Assembly (NCBI RefSeq): GCF_963169125.1
Contig: NC_084802.1
Coordinates: forward strand, 11,842,896 to 11,906,895
Reading direction: 5' to 3'
Length of the DNA stretch: 64,000 nucleotides
From: Humulus lupulus
Lineage: Eukaryota; Streptophyta; Magnoliopsida; Rosales; Cannabaceae
Under the pieces are notes generated by a model, which searched no databases, was not told the origin of the DNA, and saw only the letters and a program-made list of their open reading frames with translations. The position numbers and the translations under genes were made by a program. Within the stretch, counting starts at the first letter, position 1. Each line of letters opens with the position of its first letter. Positions 1-30,461 of the stretch are shown piece by piece.

Positions 1-2685
1 CAGTACCCCATACTATAGCCCAAAATATATTTATATGCTTTTATGTGTATTTCCAACACATAAAATTATACTCTAATGTTCCCATAAAATATGGTCAAAT
101 AATTATTTAGAAATATTCTAAGGCCCTACTTATGAAATCTTGCTCAAACTTCTATACTAAAATAAACATTTCCCTACTTAATATTTTATACTAAAGTCTC
201 CAAACTTATGCAATCATCTCATATCCACATCAAAACTAACGAAACATAAATAAATAAAAAATAACTTGGTTATTACACAGCCACCATTAAATTTATTTAA
301 AAATCACAAGTGAATTAAATTCAAATTTTTTTTTCTAAATCAAAATAAAAAAATATCATAACTATTAAAATAAACACTCATACTATATTAAAAATACCAT
401 TTTTAATATTACCATACTTTAGGATTTAAATTTATTTCAAATACTAATCAAATTCCTCTTATTAAAACACACTTCACTTTTTTTTTTTTACAAAAATTCC
501 AGCAATCATATTTATCATTAAAATCACCTTATTGAATTTAAAACCTCATATTTTCTCTAAAAATATATAAAAATGCTGTAGGTATTTATTTGAGTAAAAA
601 ATATCATTTTATATGACTTAAATACCCTTTTAATTTCATAAAATCAACATAGCATTTGGGACATTACTTATGCATGCAAATTATTCTTTCACCAAATTTC
701 TCACCAACTATACACAAAATTAGCAAGCATATTTAATCATGAAATTAAATTATTTTCATCATATTTCACAAAATTCATACATATTTAATAAAAATGTTCC
801 AACTCAAACCCTAGCATGTTTCTACACCCTTTTTAATGATTTTAATATTTACCATTAGCATACAATAATTCATCAATCACCTTGAAACATACTCACAAGT
901 CATAAACAAATAATCATCTTTGATCTTGTCTAAATATACTCTTGTCATATTACTACCATGCAAGTATTCTAAAAGAAACAAAACCAATATGTATCCTTTT
1001 AAAATCGTACACCAACCTATCATGTTTCTAAGATTTTCATTGACATAAAACATAATAAAAATAAGCATCATGCTTTTGAATATCACCTTTAAGCCGAAAT
1101 CCCCATAGCCAAAATAATCAAATCATTTCATGTTATTTTTAAAAGAGATATTCATCATCATTTTTATAGATCACAATTTAAATCCTTTGTATATTTTCAC
1201 ATAGAGTCTTTAAGCCAAAACATGTCCATCATCAAATCATAGAAGATATTTAAACAACATATCATCAACACCACATTTTAATAATATTAATCATCTAATA
1301 TATCAAAGGAGAACAAAACAATGAATCACCATTCTCAAACAATATTCGTCCAAACCACAAGAAACCAAAGATAAAAACAATAACCATAAGACAAAAAGGT
1401 TCTCATTACCCCTCTTGCTAGAACTCAAGGACAATAGTGACAATAACCCAAACTATGGCCACCACTTGTTCAAGCCTAGGGTTTCAAAACCCACATGAAG
1501 AAAAGAAAAAAAAGGATCTTAGATTCAAGAAGAGGTAGAAATTAACATCACTATGAACCCAAATACTTACCCTAGGGATTTCGAACACTAGCCTCCAATC
1601 CTCTTACAACAAAATCCAAACATATCATCACCATCATTTTTGTCTTGCTTAGAATCAAGATGTAGAGGAGACAAAATATAATACTATGAACCTTAACCCA
1701 TACCTTAGGATCCCTAGCATTGGCCTCTTCTTTCTTCTCCTTCTCTTCTTCTTCACGTTCTTCTTCTCCACCTCTCTCTCTAGAACTCACGAGCTCTCCC
1801 TCTCCCTTCTCTCTAAGCACACGGCAGCCACCAAGCCAAATGAGCCATCAAGCTCTTTCTTATTTTCCATTTAAATGCCCCAAATCATCAAAACCTAGCT
1901 AAGGAAAATGTAATTATCATTTTCCTTTATTTTCCCTAAATCAAAATATAAATCAATTAAAAAATTATTCTCAGCCAATCAATCCATTTTATAATTGACA
2001 GCACACTAATTCCTCTATTGTCTTCCTTGGCTGTCCATGGCTAACAGAGGAAATAATGCTATTCTCGTAACTCTAGGGTGCTGAGACTTGGGACTGGGTT
2101 TTGACCTGTTTCTGTTGCGTTTTAGGAAAAATAATATTCACAAAAAATGTAGATAATTTCATTAGCTTTCTAACGGTACCAGTTGTGTCTAAATCGGATA
2201 TTCACATCCCAAATTATACCCGTTTAACTGAGGCTGGATCTAAGGTTACGGGAATTAAAAAAAATTACAACTCTATCATTTCTCACCATTTGTTTCCTAA
2301 TATTTGTCTTGTGTGAACACAAGTCTCTTTATTTCCCTTTCTTTTTATTTTTTTTTACATGCCTTAATTAAATAAAATAAATAAATAAACCAATAAAAGG
2401 AAATTAATGTGTAGAAAACTATTGCATGCACACCATGCAACCATTAACATGCACACACTCAAATGCTAAGGTGTATCTCTACCTACTATGCACCTTAGTG
2501 TATTCAACCAAGGCTCAATTAATCACAATTCAAAAATAAATAAATAACATTTAACAATTAAATTCACAAAATTTTACTAAACAATTCTAACAATTAATTT
2601 AAACAAATAAATAATTAAATAAAATAATTCACAACACTTAACAAAATAAAATAAAACACAAAAATAAAAAATTTAGTGCACTACA
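1..2685. other. AT-rich gene-free flank, probably an LTR remnant
   Basis: I see no convincing gene here. The open frames are short and low in complexity, such as a Ser/Leu/Phe-rich stretch near 1686-1902. The segment ends in GTGCACTACA at 2685, which is compatible with the CA end of a large LTR lying partly outside the window. Around 2040-2260 there is text that resembles the transcribed part of plant Gypsy LTRs. The other end of the element is not in the window, so no target-site duplication can be tested. The LTR reading is inference. Confidence 0.3.
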
Positions 2686-2702
2686 TTTTCAATGGGTTGT
2701 TG

Positions 2703-3000
2703 AATTCTCTGATACCATATTGGACCAACGGGTCCAAGAAAATCAAAAACAAAAAATGCCACTTGGGCCAAACATAAAACTGATCTGAATATCAAAAGGA
2801 AAAGAAAATTGTTATTTTTGCTACACCTAAGGCCTATATGTAGGGAAAAATTCAAGCCCAAGAGCAAAACAGCCCAACAACTAGCAAACCCAATCAAGAA
2901 TGAAACAAACTCAGAATAGGTGTATTTCTGATAATATAACGTGTGGCCTATATGATTTCTGTCCACTAGTATCTTCGATCAAAAACAGTAGTTTCCAACA
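2703..3000 (-). mobile_element. Possible Copia LTR fragment with primer-binding site
   Basis: Read on the minus strand, the segment starts TGTTGGAAAC at 3000 and runs to a TATGGTATCAGAG sequence near 2706-2720. That matches the initiator tRNA-Met primer-binding site used by plant Copia elements. Only a few bases of internal region follow before the unrelated LTR-like sequence that ends at 2685. This suggests a truncated LTR of roughly 280 bp. No second LTR or target-site duplication was found, so the call is tentative. Confidence 0.35.
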
Positions 3001-3107
3001 TGACTTATTGTATTTGTGTGGTCTATATTTTTTCTCCGAATAGTTCAATGTTTTATCCATGATTTCTGTCCATTAATAATAATATCTTTGACCAAAAACA
3101 GTAGTTT
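2954..3107. repeat. Imperfect direct repeat upstream of the reductase gene
   Basis: A block at 2954-2994 recurs at 3061-3107 with a few substitutions and a small insertion. Both copies begin GATTTCTGTCCA and end AAAACAGTAGTTT. The second copy lies about 70 bp upstream of the TATA box of the reductase gene. It could be a promoter duplication or the edge of a decayed LTR. Confidence 0.6.
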
Positions 3108-3174
3108 ACTATTTGTATTGCCAAGCTTCAATTATATTGCATCCGTATGGATATGTTTTTCTTCTTTTTCTTAT

Positions 3175-3184
3175 CTATAAATAG
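3175..3184 (+). promoter_or_regulatory. TATA box of the alkenal reductase gene
   Basis: CTATAAATAG lies about 76-85 bp upstream of the ATG at 3260. The spacing leaves room for a short 5' leader. No other TATA-like motif of this quality is closer to the start codon. Confidence 0.6.
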
Positions 3185-3259
3185 TTATTGATGAACAGAG
3201 AATAGATATATAAAACACTTAGTCAGTAACAAAGGCTTATATTCCAGTTTTAAAAAAAA

Positions 3260-23630
<20,371 letters not shown>

Positions 23631-24530
23631 ATTAATTGATCAATTAAAATGGAAGAGGAGACACTATATATTGGTTCAAATGAACTTATTTGTATAATGA
23701 GTTTCATGATTCCTAGAAACAATTAAATATAAATTGATGAATTCTTACCTATGAGTGGTCATTATTATGCCATTTGTAGTCCTTACCTTCGAAACATTCA
23801 CTTAAAGTATTTGGGCTTCTTATTTATGATATTTCACATTGCTACTGCTTTTGGCATTACTTGTTAGCGTCAATCAAATGTGTTAACCGACGCTATAAAA
23901 ATAGGAGTTTTATTATAAATACACATTTTTTATGATTTTTTTTTACATTTTTACAACACCCATCGTTTTTTTTTTCTTTCAATTTACTAATTCAAGTTTT
24001 CAAAAATATGATTTTAAAGTTCCATAATTATAAAAATACAATCTCAACTAGACATTAACCCAACAGTAATATAGTGTTGAAAAACAACTTAAACTCAACT
24101 AGACAGCAACTCCACAACAATACAGTATGGAAAAAACACATGCAAATCAACTAAACATCAACACGTTGCATCAACAAAAAATAAACTAAAAAACAACATG
24201 AAAAAACTTATTATTGTATTGTAAAATGTGTCAAAAATAAACTAAAAATATATATCAGAACATATGAACATAAACCCAAAACAAACTAAATAATAACAAA
24301 AAAAATCAACATTGAAAAACTTATCGCTGCATTATAAAATGTGTCAAGAAAAATTAAAAATTTACTCAATAAGAAATCAACTAAACATCAACCCAAAATA
24401 TACTTAAAGAAAACTAAACATATACTCAAAATCAATTCACACAACAACAATAAAGAAACTGAAAATTTTTATATTTACCAAAAATACACTAAAAATACAA
24501 AATCAATTAGATGTCAACCCAAAATATACC
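23631..24530. other. Reductase 3' flank and A-rich degenerate repeats
   Basis: The first ~120 bp is the likely 3' UTR of the reductase. From about 24000 the sequence is A-rich. A motif ending in TAAAATGTGTCAA recurs at about 24199-24240 and 24313-24353, and AACTAAACATCAACCC-like phrases recur as well. No gene is seen. Confidence 0.5.
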
Positions 24531-25285
24531 TTAGAGCACTCACATTGGATGAGCTAAAATGTGTTATTCTTTATAATATAGAGAAAAAATAGTTAAGTAG
24601 CCTTCCATTAGATGAAGTAAAGTTATATTTTTTACCTAAATGAATAGTATTTCTTTATATCTAGTGAAATACTATTCATCAAGCTATAAATATTTTATTA
24701 TTTTTTTATAAACTTTTGTATATATATGAGTGTGATACTATTATGTTTAATTATTTTATTTTTTAAAATGAATAAAATATTTTTTAAAATATAATATATA
24801 AATAATGTAAAGAAACAGATGTATGGTATAATGTAAAAGTTTTGAGGTAAATTATAAAAATGTATGTTTTTGTGATATATTTTATAATACACTTTCTTTA
24901 TAATATTTAGCTAAAACTCATAAAAACATTTTCCATCAGCTCCTTTATACATATATTTATAATAGCTATGCACAAACTTCACTTAATCCATATCTACATT
25001 TACATAACATTTACATATCATTTATATAATATTTTAATATTTTTTTTTATAACTTTTCTCTCTCTATTTAGTATATATTTATTATTTTCTTTTTCTTTTT
25101 CAATTATTTTATTTTACTTTAAGTAATAAAATATGTTTAAAGATATAATATTTAAATTATGTAAATAAATATATAGAGAAGCTGATATATGGTATAATGT
25201 AAAACTTAGAGGTAAAATAGAAAAGTGTGTGTTTTGATGATGTATTTTAAATAATAGAGTAGAGCACCCAATGAGAGTGCTCTAA
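24531..25285. mobile_element. MITE with GAGCACTC terminal inverted repeats
   Basis: The left end TTAGAGCACTCACATTGG and the right end CCAATGAGAGTGCTCTAA are inverted copies over 18 bp with one mismatch. The 755-bp interior is non-coding and AT-rich. It contains two related internal segments at about 24800-24890 and 25155-25255, as if duplicated. A TTA/TAA terminus would fit PIF/Harbinger, but the duplication cannot be told from the repeat itself. Its right end lies 33 bp before the ATG of SOT relic 1. Confidence 0.8.
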
Positions 25286-25317
25286 GTGTAGAGTCAAACT
25301 TTTGTTGTGCCCTTATA

Positions 25318-26309
25318 ATGGAAATATCAAATGTTACCGAGAAGAACAAGGAGGAAGAAATGGAGAGAGATGAGAGAGTTGATGAAACTTTGGCAAAGCT
25401 TAAAAAAGTTAAAGATCCAGTACGTGATATTTATCGCTGTTGTTATCAAGGATTTTGGACTCCAACATCTTCATTGAAAAGTATAATATCTTTTCAAACT
25501 CAATTTGAGGCACGAGATGATGATATTTTATTAGCTTCTTGTCCAAAATCAGGTACTACTTGGTTAAAATCTCTTGTATTTGCGATTGTGAGACGTAGTA
25601 TTGATTTCGAACTATACTCGAATAATAGCAGCCTTTTTTCTACTACTAATATACATGATCTTATACCTTTTGAGGGACACAGAGAATTCACATCAATTAT
25701 CGAAAACATGAAGCCAAGACTTTTGAGTACCCACATTCCTTACCCCTCGTTACCACCCTCCATCAAGTACTCTAATTGTAAAATTGTATATACATTTGTA
25801 GGAATCCTTTGGATGTATTTATTTCTTATTGGCACTTTAATCATAAATTTTTGGGGGATAATGTGGAACCACATCATTTAGAAGAGTGCTTCAATATGTT
25901 TTGTGAAGGAATACATCCATTTGGACCATTTTGGGACCATATTTTAGGATTTTGGAAAGAAAGCTTAGAGAGTCCTCACAAAATATTGTTTTTGAAATAT
26001 GAAGACCTTAAAAGAGACAATATATTTTTCATCAAAAAGATTGCAGACTTTTTGGGATATCCATTTTCAATTGAGGAAGAAAACCAAGGAGTTCCACAAC
26101 AAATAGTGCAATTATGTAGCTTTGAAAATTTGAAAATTTTGGATGTAAATAAGACTGGTAGACGTCAAATTGGGTTATCCAATAGTGCATTATTTAGGAA
26201 GGGTGAAGTGGGAGATTGGGTGAATTATTTAACACTCCAAATGGCAGAACGCGGAAAGAAGCTCATCCAAGAAAAGCTTGGACAATCTAATTTAATGTTT
26301 GATTTCTAG
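25318..26309 (+). pseudogene. Cytosolic sulfotransferase relic 1 (single frameshift)
   Basis: It is nearly full length and intronless, starting MEISNVTEKNK like its intact paralog. It keeps the PAPS 5'-phosphosulfate loop (CPKSGTTWLKS), the catalytic-histidine segment STHIPYPSLP, YEDL and the C-terminal RKGEVGDW. The frame breaks at 25786-25792, where a TA run has two extra bases compared with the paralogs. This lies just before the 3'-phosphate-binding RNP segment. The downstream half resumes at 25809 and reads to the stop at 26309. Without that dinucleotide the gene would be open, so a very recent null or an assembly error are both possible. No paralog-like promoter is seen because a MITE abuts it. 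Confidence 0.88.
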
Positions 26310-26564
26310 CTAGCTATGATTTCAATTCTTTGTATTGTTTTTTCATTGTCTTAAGGTTGCAATTTTTAAGGAACATCAACTTGTTCTTGTGGGTGCATCT
26401 TATTTTATGGATAAACATTTGTGGTACAAGTACTTTTGTTTTTCTTAATTAATTGTTATTTATCAATTCAAATATTTTAACAACAATATAGTACCACTAA
26501 TGGAGATAGGGAGGCCGGAGGTGGCCATGGACACCTTAGATTTTTTTTAGAATATATATACTTA

Positions 26565-26925
26565 TTTGGTACTGTGTGTTTTATCGAAATACATATTTGG
26601 TACCTTATGTTTTCAATAATGTCCATATGGTACTCTGTAATTTGAAATCATACATATTTGATACACTGGACTCAAATTTGAATAATTTTTTTTTATCAAT
26701 ATGACCAAACTGTCACTAGTTATATGTTATTAAGTGTTTAAATTTCAATTTGAAACTCATATAATTGAGGTCAATTTATTGGTTATATTGATAAAATTTT
26801 ATTGATCTAAATTAATAAATTCAGGGTACCAAATATATATGATTTCAAATTTCAGAGTACTAAATGATCATTATTTAAAAATATAAGGTACCGAGTATGT
26901 ATTTCGATAAAACATAGTTACCAAA
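26565..26925. mobile_element. Foldback MITE with ~90-bp arms
   Basis: The left arm starts TTTGGTACTGTGTGTTTTATCG (from 26565) and the right arm ends CGATAAAACATAGTTACCAAA at about 26925. The arms pair along roughly 90 bp with mismatches. Related sequence recurs at about 30560-30660 and 32690-32990. No coding capacity. Confidence 0.75.
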
Positions 26926-27160
26926 AATTGAATTTACTTTTTTTTAAAAACAATTAATATGTATATTTATTGATATTATAGCTATTATTTAATAAATTAT
27001 TAAATTTGACTTAGTATAAAGAATAGAAAAGACCTTTGTTAAACTATAAATCATAGCCCAAAAATAAAAAACGTAGCCCATATAATGCTTGATCTATAAA
27101 ACATAGCCATTTATATTATTTGGTCTTTTGACAATTTGTATTGGTTTCATCCATCAAAAC

Positions 27161-27654
27161 TAGGATGTAAACACGGTGAGTAATTGGTGAGGGTGCTCCT
27201 TCTGCCCCCATACCCATTAACTATTTTAATTTCCGTCCTCGCACATTTTTCGCCAAAGACGGGGCGAGGAATTCCCATTGGGGCGGGCAATTCCCATGGG
27301 TGCTCATTTATTAAAAAGTAAACTAAAATAATATAAACTACCTAAAATTAATATATATTACACTATATTAATAGTTCAAAGTATTAAATATTGTCCAAAA
27401 TAAAATTAAAAATCTTTAAAAAAATTTAATATGCTAGAAAATTCATAAATAAACATGCAAAAAAAAATAAAATATTAAACAGGGTCTCGTTGAGGTAGGG
27501 AGTGATACCATCATCCTTACCTCGTTTAATATTCGAGGATAGAAAATGGCTCTCGTCCCTGCCCCATTACTCGTTTAGGTGAGATATCCCCACCCCATTA
27601 AGGGCAGGTCCCCGTGGGGCCCGATCCTCATGAGGAAAATTTCTATCTCTAACC
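27161..27654. mobile_element. hAT-like GC-rich MITE, tentative
   Basis: Ends TAGGATGTAAACACGG and ATTTCTATCTCTAA fit the degenerate terminal pattern of a common plant hAT MITE. Internal GGGGCGGG / CCCCGTGGGGC blocks face each other near both ends. The interior (about 27300-27480) is AT-rich and non-coding. The rest of 26926-28620 shows no gene. Confidence 0.45.
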
Positions 27655-28627
27655 AAAACCTAGCAAAAATGGAGTCATGACCACTACAACTTGCAATTTC
27701 AATCTCAACTCAATGATTTTATTTCCGTGTCTCGAGCCCCGTCAGTCCCGATAGATCCAAATCCAATAAAAAAATAGAGCAATTCATCCCTTCCATTTTT
27801 TGTGAAAGGGAGTACAAACAGGAGAATTTAATTCCCAACAAGAATACCTTTTCTTTTTATTTTTTAATTTATTCTATTGTTTGTTTGGGTTTGTTTACAA
27901 CCAATGTAAGTGTAAAATGATACTTCATCAAATGATTGTCCAAAGAGAGCGGTAGGTTATAGCAAAGAATGGAACGGGTGGAAAAGAATTAAAAATAGAA
28001 ATAACAAGAGAGTAAAGCTCTCATCTTCGGTAATTTTAACCAGCCAACAATATTTAATTTCTCATTATTAGGTAAATCAAAATTAACTATTTTATTGTAT
28101 TTAACAATATCAAATTTTATTTTTTATTTTAAACTACTTATGAATTGTATGTAGTTAATGCCTTTGAAAAAATATATATATTTTGTCGTTTTAAAGTTTT
28201 ATTTATTTTTCATATTCACATAGTGTATATATAGAAAGTCTCACAATATAATTTTAGGTTCAAATACTCTTTTATGTAATGGAGAGCCAAAAATTGATGC
28301 ATTTTTTAAACGAAAAAAGTATTCAAGATCAAGAATTTGAAGTAAATATATGGTCAAAATTAGCAAAAGAAGGTAAATCAGGTATATCATGTGCCTAACA
28401 GACATATTATTGTGCGTATATTTTATAAATTTGTCATTATTATTTCAAAGAATGGACACTAATATTAAAGCCATATATAGCAAAAGATAGTAAATACTTA
28501 TTGAGGGAATTGGTCTTATGATAATATATTATAAGAGAGGAAATCATGTCTCCCACAAATCAATGCATAAATTGTGACCTGGCCAATTATTACAGTAGAA
28601 AATCCACATTATACATATAGGAAGGGC

Positions 28628-29002
28628 TTCACTTTAAGTATTATCGGTGAGGCTCTCAGTGTTATTTACTTTTGAATAATTTTCGGTGCGATTTTTTTTT
28701 ATGACCGTGTATATTGTAGCTATTTAGAACATCGATGCGATTTTTAGAAAATTCAGATTAGTTTACAGTACCGAAAACTAGGTTAAAAAATGTTGTTGCA
28801 AGCATGACTAATTTTTTGTATCCGCGTGGAAAACAACATGTTTGAACCTAATTTTCAGTACTGTAAACTATTCGGAATTTTCTGAAAATTTGCAGGATGT
28901 TCTAAACAACTACAATAAACATAGTCATAAAAAAAAATGCACCGAAAATTGTTCATGAGTTGAGAACACTGAAGAGCTCCAACGATAAGGCTTAAAGTGA
29001 AA
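28628..29002. mobile_element. Foldback element with ~160-bp arms
   Basis: 28628-28788 pairs with 28846-29002 as an inverted repeat around a ~57-bp spacer. The outer ends read TTCACTTTAAG and CTTAAAGTGAAAC. The arms match at roughly 80% by eye. A transcript would form a long hairpin. No coding sequence; an AT microsatellite follows at about 29017-29040. Confidence 0.82.
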
Positions 29003-29062
29003 CTATGGAAGAGAATTATCATATATATATATATATATATAAACATATATATTTATATATAT

Positions 29063-29113
29063 GATACCATGTATCACCGACAGTCGATCACTAGGAGGTA
29101 CAACAAAAACATT
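29063..29113 (+). promoter_or_regulatory. Conserved distal promoter block of SOT relic 2
   Basis: This block is shared, in the same orientation relative to the gene, with 54718-54762 (intact SOT) and 60498-60538 (relic 6). Shared features are GTATCACCGA and GGT(A/G)CAAC-AAAAACATT. It lies about 230-280 bp upstream of the start codon. Confidence 0.55.
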
Positions 29114-29230
29114 GAATTATTAATATTAATAATATTATTACTTTAGATGCAGGAAAAAGAAATAATTATATTAAATATATAGACTATTTGAAGGAAAATA
29201 GAATATAATGGATATAAAATTTTCTTAAAA

Positions 29231-29247
29231 CTTATATTTAAAGGATT
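29231..29247 (+). promoter_or_regulatory. TATA-proximal block of SOT relic 2
   Basis: TATATTTAAAGGATTGA lies about 109 bp upstream of the ATG at 29342. The intact SOT gene has the same block at the same distance, and relic 6 has a close variant. Confidence 0.65.
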
Positions 29248-29341
29248 GAATGAATGTTATGGAGTCACTGATCACTATCTTAAAAATTTTGTTAAGACAA
29301 TAATCATGCATATATAATCAAGCTTTTATTGTGCCGTTTTG

Positions 29342-30085
29342 ATGGAAATATCAAATGTGACTAAGAAGAATAAGGAGGAAGAAATGGAGGGACATGACAT
29401 AGTTGATGAAATTATTATGGCAAAGCTTGAAAAGGTTAAAGACCCAATACGTGATGTTTATCGCTACTGCTACCAAGGATTTTGGATTCAAGACTTTGCA
29501 TTAAAAGGAATAATATCCTTTCAAACTCAATTTGTGGCTCGAGATGATGATAGTACTCCAATTGTAAAATTATATATATTTGTAGAAATTCATTGGATGT
29601 ATTTGTTTCTTATTGGCACTTTAATCGTAATTTTTTGGGGGATAACATTGAACCACATCATTTAGAAGAGTACTTCAATATGTTCTGTAAAGGAATTCAT
29701 ATATCTGGACCATTTTGGGACCATATTTTGGGGTTTCAGAAAGCAAACTTAGAGATGCCTCACAAGATATTGTTTTTAAAATATAAAGACCTTAAAAGAG
29801 AGACAACATGTTTTTCATAAAAAAATATGGCAGACTTTTTGGGATATCCATTTTCAACCGAAGAAGAAAATCGAACAATTATGTAGCTTTGAGAATTTGA
29901 AAATTTTGGATGTAAATAAGACCGGCAAACAGATTGTTGGGTCGTCTGAGTTGTCTAATAGTTCATTCTTTAAAAAAAGTGAGGTGGGAGATTGGGTGAA
30001 CTATTTAACTCCTCAAATGATTGAGCATGGAAAGAAGCTTATTGAAGAAAAAATTGGACAATATAATTTAATGTTTGATTTCTAG
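29342..30085 (+). pseudogene. Cytosolic sulfotransferase relic 2 (internal deletion)
   Basis: The N-terminal 65 codons match the paralogs (MEISNVTKKNK to FVARDDD). About 245 bp is then missing, so the whole PAPS loop and the catalytic-histidine region are gone. The frame resumes at KIIYICRNSLDVF and carries the SYWHF to LKYKDLKR part. More indels follow near 29803-29830 and 29870, and the C-terminus reads KSEVGDWVNYL to the stop at 30085. With several lesions and no cofactor loop it cannot encode an enzyme. Confidence 0.9.
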
Positions 30086-30461
30086 CTAGCTACCTATGAT
30101 TTTACTCTTTTGTTAAGAAATATTTGTGGAATAAATGCTAATTTTTTATTAGTAGTTGTACTTGTGAACTAAATGGAATATTTGTAATGGCAATATAATA
30201 TATGTTTACATTTAATTGCAACCATTAGTATCTTTTTTATCAAGTGTTGACTTGGTTGTTAATATTAGCCACAAATCCAATGCTGAGTCATGGTCCATTT
30301 ACCATATCTTTGATTTTTGGGATATTTTAAAAAGGGAATTCACTAATTTAATACATTGTGTATTTGTAAGAGAATTGCTAAGGGGTGCCTGGTGCCCAAT
30401 ACCACAAGTAGGGGACATACTGCAATTGGTGCAATTCAATATTTGATCAAACTTATTTGAA

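Noticed and set aside
1572..1902. Overlapping ORFs rich in Glu/Arg or Ser/Leu on both strands
   Set aside because: They are products of a TCT/CTT-rich tract, lack any domain, and overlap each other in three frames.
2700..2720. Part of a tRNA-Met gene
   Set aside because: Only the 3'-end complement is present, with no cloverleaf; it fits a retroelement primer site.
25809..26309. A separate 166-codon gene
   Set aside because: It is the 3' half of SOT relic 1 after the frameshift, not an independent gene.
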